Assembly (NCBI GenBank): GCA_964464825.1
Contig: CAYXKL010000002.1
Span: 1-64,000 of the forward strand
Source of the DNA: DYJK01 sp964464825
GTDB taxonomy: Bacteria > Bacteroidota > Ignavibacteria > Ignavibacteriales > Melioribacteraceae
Reading direction: 5' to 3'
DNA length: 64,000 nt
Part shown: positions 53,466-61,736 of the stretch, piece after piece
Numbering within the stretch: position 1 is the first letter of the stretch
How the letters are laid out: each line of letters starts with the position of its first letter
Notes under the pieces: generated by a model
The model's input: the letters and a program-made list of their open reading frames with translations, nothing else
Told to the model about the DNA's origin: nothing
The model's database searches: none
Program-made: the position numbers and the translations under genes

Positions 53466-54272
53466 ATGAAGTATAATTTGAGTGAAATATTTATTTATCC
53501 GGTTAAATCACTTGGCGGAATAAGTTTGAAAGAAGCTGAGGTTACAGAACGCGGATTAAAATATGACAGACGATGGATGCTTGTAGACTCTACCGGCAAA
53601 TTTATTACGCAACGTATTTATCCCAAGATGTCATTGATTGCAGTCGATATTTCAAATGATAAATTAATTTTAAGACATAAAAAAACTTCAGAACAAATAG
53701 AAGTAGGGCTTAACGAAACAACGGGTAATAAATTAAACACGGTAATTTGGAATGATACCGTTGAAACTCTGCACGTCAGCACTTTTGCTGATGAATGGTT
53801 TGAAATAATTTTTGGTATCAAATGCAAACTGGTTTATATGCCGGATCAATCGAAAAGGTATGTGGATAAAACTTTTGCGCACAACGATGAATTGACAAAT
53901 CTAACTGACGGCTATCCATTTTTGATTATTGGTCAGGAATCTCTTAATGATTTAAATTCTAGATTGAAAGAGAAATTACCGATGAACCGGTTTAGACCAA
54001 ATTTTGTTTTTACCGGCGGCGCTTCTTTTGATGAAGATAAAATGAAAAGTTTTATGATTAATGGCATTACATTCTATCCGGTAAAACCATGCGCACGCTG
54101 TGTAATTACAACCACCGATCAAAATTCGGGAGAGAGAAACGAAGAACCATTAGCAACTTTATCAACTTACAGAAAAGTAAATAACAAAGTTATGTTCGGT
54201 CAAAATTTACTTCATAATGGATCTGGCATTGTACAAGTGGGTGATGAATTTCAAAATATTGAATGGAAATAA
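53466..54272 (+). CDS. MOSC domain protein (molybdenum cofactor sulfurase-like)
   Basis: This 268-residue protein has an N-terminal MOSC barrel (IFIYPVKSLGGISL, LKYDRRWMLVD) and a MOSC domain with the conserved cysteine motif PVKPCARCVITTTDQNSGER. The region FAHNDELTNLTDGYPFLIIG is also typical. It resembles the mARC/YcbX group, which handles N-hydroxylated compounds with Moco. It has no fused ferredoxin domain, unlike YcbX. Confidence 0.9.
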   Translation: MKYNLSEIFIYPVKSLGGISLKEAEVTERGLKYDRRWMLVDSTGKFITQRIYPKMSLIAVDISNDKLILRHKKTSEQIEVGLNETTGNKLNTVIWNDTVETLHVSTFADEWFEIIFGIKCKLVYMPDQSKRYVDKTFAHNDELTNLTDGYPFLIIGQESLNDLNSRLKEKLPMNRFRPNFVFTGGASFDEDKMKSFMINGITFYPVKPCARCVITTTDQNSGERNEEPLATLSTYRKVNNKVMFGQNLLHNGSGIVQVGDEFQNIEWK

Positions 54273-54359
54273 ATATTTATAAATATGCATATAATTTTCT
54301 CCGTGACTTCTCTGTGTAACCCGGTGTTACTTGAATAGAGCCTCACAATTCTTAGTCAG

Positions 54360-54881
54360 CTATTTACGTTTATAAGTAAAATCATATTCAACATTCCACG
54401 TTTTCCCTTCATCACTGCTCTGTTGTGAAAACTGTCTTACTGTATTTGGATCCAAATTATAGAAAGTTAATTTGCGTATGTATGGATTCTCTTTGTCTTT
54501 AGCGTGATCGTAGCTGAAAAAAATCATCGCTTTTTGGGTTTCATCATAATTGCCTTCGAATAAGATCGGATCTGAATTCTGATCTACCCAATATTGAATC
54601 CATTTACCTTTTTCTTTATTAAAATGATTAAAACTTTTTCCGACATAACCGCTGGCGCCGGTCCAGTTTTCAAGTATTACAGCATGGCGGAGTATTTTTT
54701 CAATTATACTCTCTCCGGCTTTTTTGTTTTGATGATTGAACACTTCCCATTCTCCAACCCAGAAATCAAATTGTCTTGATTCCGCCGGAAGAGGAACTGG
54801 CTGATTTAGAGTTGTATTTTGCGCTATAAGTATTGATGCAAATAAAAAATTAATTAGAAATAGTTTATTTAAACGATTCAT
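54360..54881 (-). CDS. Exported lipocalin-like protein (DUF1579-type)
   Basis: This 173-residue protein has a signal peptide (ending around LIAQN) and a barrel beginning QFDFWVGEWEVFNH, then ILRHAVILENWTGASGYVGKS. FDFWVGEW is typical of DUF1579-like proteins. AAGGATAAT precedes the ATG. Function unknown. Confidence 0.78.
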   Translation of the reverse strand: MNRLNKLFLINFLFASILIAQNTTLNQPVPLPAESRQFDFWVGEWEVFNHQNKKAGESIIEKILRHAVILENWTGASGYVGKSFNHFNKEKGKWIQYWVDQNSDPILFEGNYDETQKAMIFFSYDHAKDKENPYIRKLTFYNLDPNTVRQFSQQSSDEGKTWNVEYDFTYKRK

Positions 54882-55023
54882 ATTATTATCCTTTTTAAGT
54901 GTTTCATTATATGCTGTTGTTATTACCGGACCTTAGCGTAATAAATGAACAAAATTGTTTTAAAATTGAGAATCGACGGCAAACTTAGTTTTAAAGTTAT
55001 CAAGCTTTACAATTGTTTTATTC

Positions 55024-55077
55024 CCGTCTAATAGTTTACTTTCTGTTAATTATTCTTTTTATGCAACTATTAGACGG
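55024..55077. repeat. Perfect 13-bp inverted repeat upstream of trmB
   Basis: CCGTCTAATAGTT (55024-55036) pairs with AACTATTAGACGG (55065-55077) over a 28-base loop. The phrase GACGGCAAA occurs at 54975 and again at 55074 as a direct repeat. It lies in the 313-base gap between the lipocalin-like gene and trmB, 118 bases before trmB. It may be a MITE remnant or operator; the rest of the gap is AT-rich without other features. Confidence 0.6.
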
Positions 55078-55194
55078 CAAAGTAACGGTTAGTGTTATAT
55101 TATAAAAGTCTATAAATATTTCTCTTTAGAATATTAATGACTGAAAAAAGATTATTATTTTTTGCTGCGTAAATTCAAGGAAAAAACAAATTTT

Positions 55195-55836
55195 ATGCCC
55201 CGTAAAAAATATAAGAAGATTACAGAGGTAAGAACATTCGGTAATGTTTTTGATTATAAAAATGAAAATGTTGAGGGGGAATTACATAATTACTTCGGAA
55301 ATAAAAATTTATTTACAATAGAACTAGGTTGCGGACAAGCAGATTACACAATTAATTTAGCTCGATCATATCCAAACCGGAATTTTATCGGGATTGACAG
55401 AAAACCGAACCGGATTTGGAACGCATCAAAAAATGCTGATGAACTTAACATTAAAAATGCTGCGTTTTTAATTGCTTACATTGAAAAACTCGATAATGTT
55501 TTTTCCAATTCTATTGTTGATGGAATCTGGATTACTTTCCCTGATCCTTATCCGCGCCACGGAAGTATTAAAAAACGTTTAACACATCCTAGATTTTTAG
55601 AGATTTATAAAAAGATATTAGTAAAAAATGGAATTGTAAATCTTAAAACAGATGACGATCTTCTTTATGAATATACTTTGGAACAAATTCAAAAGAACAA
55701 TTTGCATCTGGTAAAAGAAACTAAAGATTTATATTCAAACAAAGAAATTACTGCCGAGGAAAGTATTCTAACCAAATACGAAAAGCAGCACCTTGCTGAA
55801 GGGAAAAAAATTAAGTTGGTAACTTTTCATTTTTGA
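55195..55836 (+). CDS. trmB: tRNA (guanine-46-N7)-methyltransferase TrmB
   Basis: Taking the ATG at 55195 gives 213 residues; the frame is open to a TTG eleven codons earlier. The SAM loop is FTIELGCGQADYTINLA, then FIGIDRKPNRIWNASK, and the catalytic block is GIWITFPDPYPRHGSIKKRL. It methylates G46 in the variable loop of tRNA. Family length is normal. Confidence 0.95.
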   Translation: MPRKKYKKITEVRTFGNVFDYKNENVEGELHNYFGNKNLFTIELGCGQADYTINLARSYPNRNFIGIDRKPNRIWNASKNADELNIKNAAFLIAYIEKLDNVFSNSIVDGIWITFPDPYPRHGSIKKRLTHPRFLEIYKKILVKNGIVNLKTDDDLLYEYTLEQIQKNNLHLVKETKDLYSNKEITAEESILTKYEKQHLAEGKKIKLVTFHF

Positions 55837-55924
55837 CCATTACTTTCGTTCCCCCTTTTTTCGCCCAATAAAATGGCGGACAATTTGGAATAGGATATGG
55901 AGTAGTTAATTTTATTTAGTGTGG

Positions 55925-56758
55925 TTAAAACGTGTATTCCACAACCGGATTATTAATCGGCTTGCCTGAGGTATCATGAATTATCAACAGAACTTTATCA
56001 TTAATATTATGATCATCTCTTAAATAATTTTTTAGTGCTGTCAGATCAAATAAAATTTTTTGAGTTAAGTAAGCTTCACACATATCATTATCGGCATTGT
56101 GAGAAAGCATTAAAGTAACTTGTGCCGGATTGGATTCGGCAATCTCTTTTAAACCATATAATTCAATTTTATGTTCTCTACATCCGCCGCTGTAAGAAAT
56201 ATTAAAAGCTAGTAAATCACTATCTATTTCTACACCATTAACATTTAGCAGATCTTTTTCAATTATAGATGTATCGGATCCGTTAATCAACCGCACAGAT
56301 TTTATTTCATCATCGCTGTTATTCATTGGTTTTATAATTAGATCAATATTGTAATCAGCCGGATCTATTTGCTGATCACTTCGTGGATAGGGATTGAGTC
56401 CTTTTAATTCAAATATGTAATCGCCGAATATTACATATCTTGGCTCAAGCATTGTGTTTAATATTTTAGTCTCTATCTTTCTATCATTAATTAAAGTTAA
56501 CTCAACTTCACCATTGCCGGCCCAGACACAAATTGCATCCATCGGACAGCGTGAATCACTTACCACTCTATTAAATTTAATTGTAACCAGTTGGTTTATA
56601 CTAATTGACTCACCGCTTTTAATGTTAACAGTAACAGAATCGAAAAATTTATTTAACGTAAGCGAGTTATCAGCGGGTGATGTGGGCTCTGTGGTTTTTG
56701 TGCATTGAGAAACCGAAATTATCAAAGTTACAAACAACAGCTTACTTATCAGATTCAT
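55925..56758 (-). CDS. Exported protein, probable lipoprotein, unknown function
   Basis: This 277-residue protein has an N-terminal hydrophobic segment ending LIISVSQCTKTTEP, where the Cys could carry lipid, although the residue before it (Gln) is unusual. The rest forms two beta-rich regions; YSGGCREHKIELYGL and the phrase SRCPMDAICVWAGNGEVEL are notable, since such Cys-rich patches occur in small copper- or proteinase-inhibitor-like domains. I do not recognise the family. It stands alone. Confidence 0.7.
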   Translation of the reverse strand: MNLISKLLFVTLIISVSQCTKTTEPTSPADNSLTLNKFFDSVTVNIKSGESISINQLVTIKFNRVVSDSRCPMDAICVWAGNGEVELTLINDRKIETKILNTMLEPRYVIFGDYIFELKGLNPYPRSDQQIDPADYNIDLIIKPMNNSDDEIKSVRLINGSDTSIIEKDLLNVNGVEIDSDLLAFNISYSGGCREHKIELYGLKEIAESNPAQVTLMLSHNADNDMCEAYLTQKILFDLTALKNYLRDDHNINDKVLLIIHDTSGKPINNPVVEYTF

Positions 56759-56946
56759 TGTTTAACTTCCTAATTCTCTTTATTAAATTAATTAATTATA
56801 ATTCCTTAAAAAGGGTTAAAATTTGGTGTTGCCGATTAATTACACAACAAAATTTTTAGGGATTGAATTATAAATTATATCAGGTTTGAAAACATTTACT
56901 TGCACTAATTATGAGAAGCATAATAATTGATATGGAAAAGTTAACT

Positions 56947-56982
56947 ATAAAAATCCTTGAAAGAATTATTCCTTCAAGGATT
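56947..56982 (-). terminator. Rho-independent terminator of the thiolase gene
   Basis: On the minus strand AATCCTTGAA pairs with TTCAAGGATT over an 11-base loop, followed by TTTATAG. The stem ends 18 bases after the thiolase stop at 57000. Confidence 0.7.
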
Positions 56983-56999
56983 AATTACTTTTTAATAAT

Positions 57000-58178
57000 T
57001 TATTTGTAAAGTTTTACGATAACTGCTGATGCTTCACCGCCGCCAATACAAAGTGATGCTAATCCATAGTTCGAATTTCTTCTTTTCATTTCATGCAACA
57101 ATGTTGCCATAATTCTTGCGCCGCTTGCACCAATGGGATGACCGAGCGCTATAGCACCGCCGTTAACATTTACATTATCAGTAGTAAGTCCTAATATTTT
57201 ATTCACTGCAAGCGATACAACTGCAAATGCTTCGTTGATTTCGAATAAATCGATATCACTCAACTTCATTTTTGCTTTTGCAAGAACTTTATTGATAGCA
57301 TCAGCCGGAGCTGTTGTAAATTGTATCGGCGCTTTTGCAGCAGAACTTTGTGCAACAATTTCTACTAATGGTTTTAATCCAAATTCTTTCGCTTTCTCTT
57401 CGCTCATAACTAAAACCGCCGCAGCGCCGTCATTTATTTTAGATGCATTTGCAGCTGTAACAACGCCATTCTTATCAAATGCCGGTTTAAGAGTTGGAAT
57501 TTTTTCGAAGTTAACTTTTTCCGGTTCATCATCTTTTGTAACAATTGTATCACCGTTTCTTCCTTTAATTGTTACCGGAACAATCTCATCATTAAATTTT
57601 CCATCTTTCTGTGCAGCAAGTGCTCGTTGGTATGAAACAACTGCAAAATCATCTAATTCTTTTCTCGTGAAGTTCATCTCTTTTGCACAAGCTTCCGCAC
57701 AATTACCCATGTGGATATTATTGTAAACATCCCACAAACCATCTGAAATCATAGAATCAATAATTTCACCGTGACCAAGCCGGTAGCCGCTTCTTGCATT
57801 TTTTAAAAGATACGGTGCATTGCTCATACTTTCTTGTCCGCCGGCAATTATAACATCTGCATCGCCAAGTTGTATTGCTTGATGAGCAAGCATAATTGCT
57901 TTCAATCCGCTTCCGCACATTTTGTTTATTGTTAAACACTCAGTCTTATCCGGAAGACCGGCATAAATTGCTGCCTGGCGTGCAGCAGCTTGTCCCAATC
58001 CGGCGGTTAAAATATTTCCCATTATTACTTCATCAACTGCACCGGGATTAATTTTTGATTCTTCCAATAATGATTTAATTACAATACTTCCGAGTTGAGT
58101 TGCAGATAAACTGCTTAATGATCCGTTGAATGCACCTATTGCGGTTCTTTTTGCGTGGGTTATTACTACTTTTTTCAT
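57000..58178 (-). CDS. Acetyl-CoA C-acetyltransferase (thiolase)
   Basis: This 392-residue thiolase has active-site Cys in INKMCGSGLKAIML, His in NGGAIALGHPIGASGARI and the second Cys in SLCIGGGEASAVIV. It can condense or cleave acetyl-CoA/acetoacetyl-CoA and is of the biosynthetic size class. No other butanoate or polyester genes are adjacent, so the direction is not clear. It is monocistronic, with its own terminator. Confidence 0.95.
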   Translation of the reverse strand: MKKVVITHAKRTAIGAFNGSLSSLSATQLGSIVIKSLLEESKINPGAVDEVIMGNILTAGLGQAAARQAAIYAGLPDKTECLTINKMCGSGLKAIMLAHQAIQLGDADVIIAGGQESMSNAPYLLKNARSGYRLGHGEIIDSMISDGLWDVYNNIHMGNCAEACAKEMNFTRKELDDFAVVSYQRALAAQKDGKFNDEIVPVTIKGRNGDTIVTKDDEPEKVNFEKIPTLKPAFDKNGVVTAANASKINDGAAAVLVMSEEKAKEFGLKPLVEIVAQSSAAKAPIQFTTAPADAINKVLAKAKMKLSDIDLFEINEAFAVVSLAVNKILGLTTDNVNVNGGAIALGHPIGASGARIMATLLHEMKRRNSNYGLASLCIGGGEASAVIVKLYK

Positions 58179-58451
58179 TTTTAATACCCATTTTTATTAT
58201 GACTCAAAAATTTGAAATATTTGACTCATATACAACCTCTAACTCCTTTAAACTTCCGAATTTTATTAAAAAATTATTCTGTCCATATTTTGTAAAATTT
58301 AATAACAACGGGGATCTATTTACAACGGCAGAAAATAACGGAAAGTTGAAATTATACTTTATCTTACCCGGAGAGGACCGCCTTAAAAAAGTAGATTATA
58401 AGCGAGTATTTTTAATCACACCCCACAGCCTATTTGCAATTAAAAAATTAA

Positions 58452-58480
58452 TTGCATTCTGCTCAATAATAAATTATCTT
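58452..58480 (+). promoter_or_regulatory. Predicted promoter of the Fur/PerR-type gene
   Basis: TTGCAT (58452-58457), 17-base spacer, TATCTT (58475-58480); start of transcription near 58487. The gap 58179-58515 otherwise holds only AT-rich sequence. A weak 96-codon frame there (from 58199) shows no protein-like signal. Confidence 0.45.
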
Positions 58481-58487
58481 TGCTAAG

Positions 58488-58511
58488 AATAATTCCTATT
58501 TAGGAAATATT
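58488..58511. promoter_or_regulatory. Near-perfect 24-bp palindrome before the regulator gene (candidate Fur/PerR operator)
   Basis: The half AATAATTCCTAT faces TTAGGAAATATT with one mismatched pair. It begins at the predicted transcription start and ends five bases before the regulator ATG, a good place for autorepression by the Fur-family product. It is not the B. subtilis Per box sequence, so specificity is open. Confidence 0.5.
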
Positions 58512-58515
58512 ACTT

Positions 58516-58944
58516 ATGAATAAAGAAAACCACAGAAACATCATAATAGATAAAAAACTGAAGGTTACTCCGCAAAGAATGGCGGTGCTGGAAGCTCTGT
58601 CTCATCTGAAAAATCATCCGACCGCAGATAATATTATCGAATTCATTAAATCTAATCACCCGAACATTGCCGTTGGAACAATCTATAAAACGCTTGAGAC
58701 ATTTGTTGAGGTGGGTTTAATTAAAAAAGTGAAAACAGAAAAAGATGTTATGAGATATGACTCGATTCTCGATAATCATCACCATCTTTACGCTTCGGAT
58801 ACAGAACATATAGAGGATTATTTTGATAACGAACTGGACGCAATGATTGATAAATATTTTAAAAAGAAAAAAATACCAAACTTTGTTATTGAAGATGTTA
58901 AAGTACAGATAATCGGAAAGTTTAAGAAAATCAAAACCAATTAA
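58516..58944 (+). CDS. Fur-family peroxide regulator (PerR-like)
   Basis: This 142-residue winged-helix metalloregulator has TPQRMAVLEALSHLKNHPTADN, the recognition region IAVGTIYKTLETFVEVGLI and a His-rich metal region YDSILDNHHHLYASD. The second Zn CxxC pairs found in many Fur proteins are missing. It lies directly ahead of peroxiredoxin and catalase, so a PerR role (metal-catalysed peroxide sensing) is likely. Gap to the peroxiredoxin gene is 107 bases. Confidence 0.88.
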   Translation: MNKENHRNIIIDKKLKVTPQRMAVLEALSHLKNHPTADNIIEFIKSNHPNIAVGTIYKTLETFVEVGLIKKVKTEKDVMRYDSILDNHHHLYASDTEHIEDYFDNELDAMIDKYFKKKKIPNFVIEDVKVQIIGKFKKIKTN

Positions 58945-59051
58945 AGACGAAACGTTGAACAAAGTTCATGCGCTTAATCGATGAAACGGAATAATATCAG
59001 TTTCATCATATATATATATAGAAAACCATATAATATAAAAGGAGCAGTAAA

Positions 59052-59759
59052 ATGGAACAAAATCAAGCAGTATCAATGCCGAGAATAGGTGATAAAGCGC
59101 CTGAATTTAAAGCAGTTACAACACAAGGAGAAATTAATTTTCCGACTGATTACAAAGGAAGCTGGGTTATACTTTTCAGCCATCCGGCAGATTTTACACC
59201 CGTGTGCACTTCGGAGTTTATGACCTTTGCAAATATGGAAAAACAATTTGAAGAAGCTAACTGCAAACTAGTCGGCTTATCAGTTGACGGACTTTACAGT
59301 CATATTGCGTGGCTTCGTACTATCAAAGAAAAAATTGAATACAAAGGGATGAAAAACATCGAAGTGAAATTTCCATTGATAGAAGATATTACAATGGAAG
59401 TTGCAAAGAAATATGGAATGATCCAACCCGGTGAAAGCAACACCAAAGCTGTACGCGCAGTATTTTTTATTGATCCCAAAGGAATAATCAGAACAATAAT
59501 TTATTATCCGTTAAGTCTGGGTAGAAATTTTGATGAACTTTATCGTGTTTTAATTGCATTGCAGACAGCTGACGCATTTTCAATTGCGACACCGGCAGAT
59601 TGGAGACCGGGTGATGATGTTATAATTCCGCCGGCCGGATCTTGCGGTACGGCAAAGGATAGAATGGAAGGTAAAGAAGATATGAAATGTTACGATTGGT
59701 TCTTCTGTACAAAAGAACTAAAAAAGGAAACAGTATTTAAAACTGTGTTGAAAAAGTAA
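59052..59759 (+). CDS. Peroxiredoxin (Prx6-like AhpC/TSA family)
   Basis: This 235-residue protein has its peroxidatic Cys at 52 in HPADFTPVCTSEF. Its C terminus carries three more Cys residues (SCGTA, MKCYDWFFCTKE), as in the archaeal Prx6 group with resolving Cys near position 210. It reduces H2O2 and organic peroxides. AAAAGGAG precedes the ATG. A hairpin follows. Confidence 0.93.
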   Translation: MEQNQAVSMPRIGDKAPEFKAVTTQGEINFPTDYKGSWVILFSHPADFTPVCTSEFMTFANMEKQFEEANCKLVGLSVDGLYSHIAWLRTIKEKIEYKGMKNIEVKFPLIEDITMEVAKKYGMIQPGESNTKAVRAVFFIDPKGIIRTIIYYPLSLGRNFDELYRVLIALQTADAFSIATPADWRPGDDVIIPPAGSCGTAKDRMEGKEDMKCYDWFFCTKELKKETVFKTVLKK

Positions 59760-59769
59760 TTAATTATAA

Positions 59770-59799
59770 AATAGGGTGGTCTTTATTGATCACCCTATT
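59770..59799 (+). terminator. Hairpin after the peroxiredoxin gene
   Basis: AATAGGGTGGTC and GATCACCCTATT pair over a TTTATT loop with one G-T wobble. No T run follows, so it may be a processing or attenuation hairpin. Confidence 0.5.
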
Positions 59800-59930
59800 A
59801 ATTAAGCTTTATTTATTCTTTTTCTCTCGCATAACATATCATATCTCAGTTTTTCTGTGAATCAAATTTTGTTGATATAAAACTGATTCATTTTATTATC
59901 TATTAAAAACCAATTATGAAAGGAGCTTAA

Positions 59931-61424
59931 ATGAAAGAGAAAAAAAGAAAGCTTACCACAGCATCAGGCCGTCCGTATGCCGAGCATGAAAATACAATGA
60001 CTGTTGGACCGCGCGGACCGGTACTTCTGCAAGATTATTTTTATCACGAAAAGATGGCACACTTCAACCGCGAGAGAATTCCCGAACGTGTTGTTCATGC
60101 AAAAGGAAGCGGTGCGTTCGGTACATTCACAGTTACGAATGATATTACCAAATACACACGCGCAAAACTTTTTTCAAAGATTGGAAATAAATGTAGAGTC
60201 TTTTTAAGATTCTCTACAGTAGGAGGCGAAAAAGGAAGTGCCGATACCGAAAGAGACCCGAGAGGATTTGCAATTAAATTTTATACAGAAGACGGCAATT
60301 GGGATTTAGTCGGCAATAACACTCCGGTATTTTTCATTAAAGATCCGAAAAAATTTGATGATTTTATTCACACACAAAAACGCGATCCGAAAACAAATTT
60401 GAAAAGTCCAACTATGATGTGGGACTATTGGTCACTTAATCCTGAAAGTCTGCATCAAGTTATGATTCTGATGAGCGACAGAGGAACACCGGATGGTTAC
60501 CGTCATATGAATGGATATGGCAGTCATACATTTTCAATGTTTAACAATAAAAACGAAAGAGTCTGGGTAAAATTCCATTTCAAAACTCAGCAAGGAATAA
60601 AAAACTTCACTGGAAAGGAAGCAGATGAAATGCGCGGCAAAGATCCAGATTATGCTCAGCGAGATTTAATTGAAGCAATAGAGAAAAAAGATTTTCCGAA
60701 ATGGACACTTAAAATTCAAGTAATGACAGACGTGCAAGCTAAAAATTTCAAATGGAATCCGTTTGATCTTACAAAAGTATGGCCCCATGCAGAGTATCCG
60801 CTTATAGATGTTGGCATTCTGGAATTAAATGAAACTCCCCAAAATTATTTTGCAGATGTTGAACAAGCGGCATTTGCACCGGCTCATACAATAGACGGAA
60901 TAGGCTGGTCGCCGGATAAAATGCTGCAAGGAAGAATCCTTTCTTATCCCGATGCACACCGTTACAGACTTGGTGTTAATTACGAGCAGATACCGGTTAA
61001 TAAATGTCCGTATGCGGTTAATAATTATCAGCGCGATGGTGCAATGCGTGTAGATGGAAATGGCGGCAGCGATCCGAATTATTTCCCGAATAGTTTTGAT
61101 GATATTTATGCAGATGAATCATATAAAGAACCGGCAATGATACTTGATTCGAATATTGCAGACTGGTATGACCGCAACGCTCCGGGAGAAGATGATCACT
61201 ATACCCAGCCTGGATTGTTATTTACAAAAGCAATGAACGAACAAGAGAGAAAAAATACTATTAATAATATTGTCGGTGCAATGAGCGGAATTACCGGACC
61301 GAAACGCGATGAGATTATTAACCGTCAGCTTTGCCATTTCTTCCGTGCTAATGTTGAACTCGGTATGGCTGTTGCTCAAGGACTTGGTGTTAATGTAGAT
61401 GAAAGTATGCTGAAGCAGAAATAA
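59931..61424 (+). CDS. katA: Catalase (monofunctional, heme)
   Basis: This 497-residue clade-3-size catalase has the distal His in RIPERVVHAKGSGAFGTF and Asn in WDLVGNNTPVFFIKDPKKF. RILSYPDAHRYRLGVNYEQIPVN carries the heme-ligand Tyr. GAAAGGAG lies ahead of the ATG. It dismutates H2O2. With the PerR-type regulator and peroxiredoxin it forms the peroxide-defence cluster. No signal peptide. Confidence 0.96.
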   Translation: MKEKKRKLTTASGRPYAEHENTMTVGPRGPVLLQDYFYHEKMAHFNRERIPERVVHAKGSGAFGTFTVTNDITKYTRAKLFSKIGNKCRVFLRFSTVGGEKGSADTERDPRGFAIKFYTEDGNWDLVGNNTPVFFIKDPKKFDDFIHTQKRDPKTNLKSPTMMWDYWSLNPESLHQVMILMSDRGTPDGYRHMNGYGSHTFSMFNNKNERVWVKFHFKTQQGIKNFTGKEADEMRGKDPDYAQRDLIEAIEKKDFPKWTLKIQVMTDVQAKNFKWNPFDLTKVWPHAEYPLIDVGILELNETPQNYFADVEQAAFAPAHTIDGIGWSPDKMLQGRILSYPDAHRYRLGVNYEQIPVNKCPYAVNNYQRDGAMRVDGNGGSDPNYFPNSFDDIYADESYKEPAMILDSNIADWYDRNAPGEDDHYTQPGLLFTKAMNEQERKNTINNIVGAMSGITGPKRDEIINRQLCHFFRANVELGMAVAQGLGVNVDESMLKQK

Positions 61425-61433
61425 ATATGATTT

Positions 61434-61470
61434 AAAAAATTCCATCCCGATTTACCGGGATGGAATTTTT
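61434..61470. terminator. Strong bidirectional terminator between katA and the secreted protein gene
   Basis: AAAAATTCCATCCCG and CGGGATGGAATTTTT pair over a six-base loop, with A residues on one side and T residues on the other, serving both convergent genes. Confidence 0.85.
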
Positions 61471-61481
61471 ATTTATTCAAA

Positions 61482-61736
61482 CTATTTTATTACCATCATC
61501 TTCTTTACTTGTGTAAAATTACCCGAAACTAATTTATAGAAATAAACTCCGGTTGGCAGAATTGTGCTTTCAGAATTCAAATTAAAAACCGCCTCATGAT
61601 AACCGGCACTTTGATACTTATCGACAAGTTTAATTAATTCATTTCCAATAACATCATAAATAGAAATTGTTACATGACCAGATTCCGGCAATCCGTATCT
61701 GATAATTGTAGATGGATTGAACGGGTTGGGATAATT
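61482..61736 (-). pseudogene. Detached type IX secretion C-terminal sorting domain (85 codons after an in-frame TAG)
   Basis: In the same frame as the upstream secreted-protein gene, immediately after its TAG (61739-61737), the sequence continues NYPNPFNPSTIIRYGLPESG, then VTISIYDVIGNEL, PTGVYFYKLVSG and KKMMVIK, then a proper stop at 61482. This is the complete T9SS type A sorting domain. The preceding residues PEKYVLA normally run on as AQNYPNPF, so TAG takes the place of CAG. There is no start codon and no ribosome site for separate translation. Confidence 0.85.

Noticed and set aside
58199..58486. A 96-codon plus-strand frame upstream of the Fur-type gene
   Set aside because: No recognisable domain, no ribosome site, low-complexity AT-driven composition, and it overlaps the predicted promoter of the next gene.
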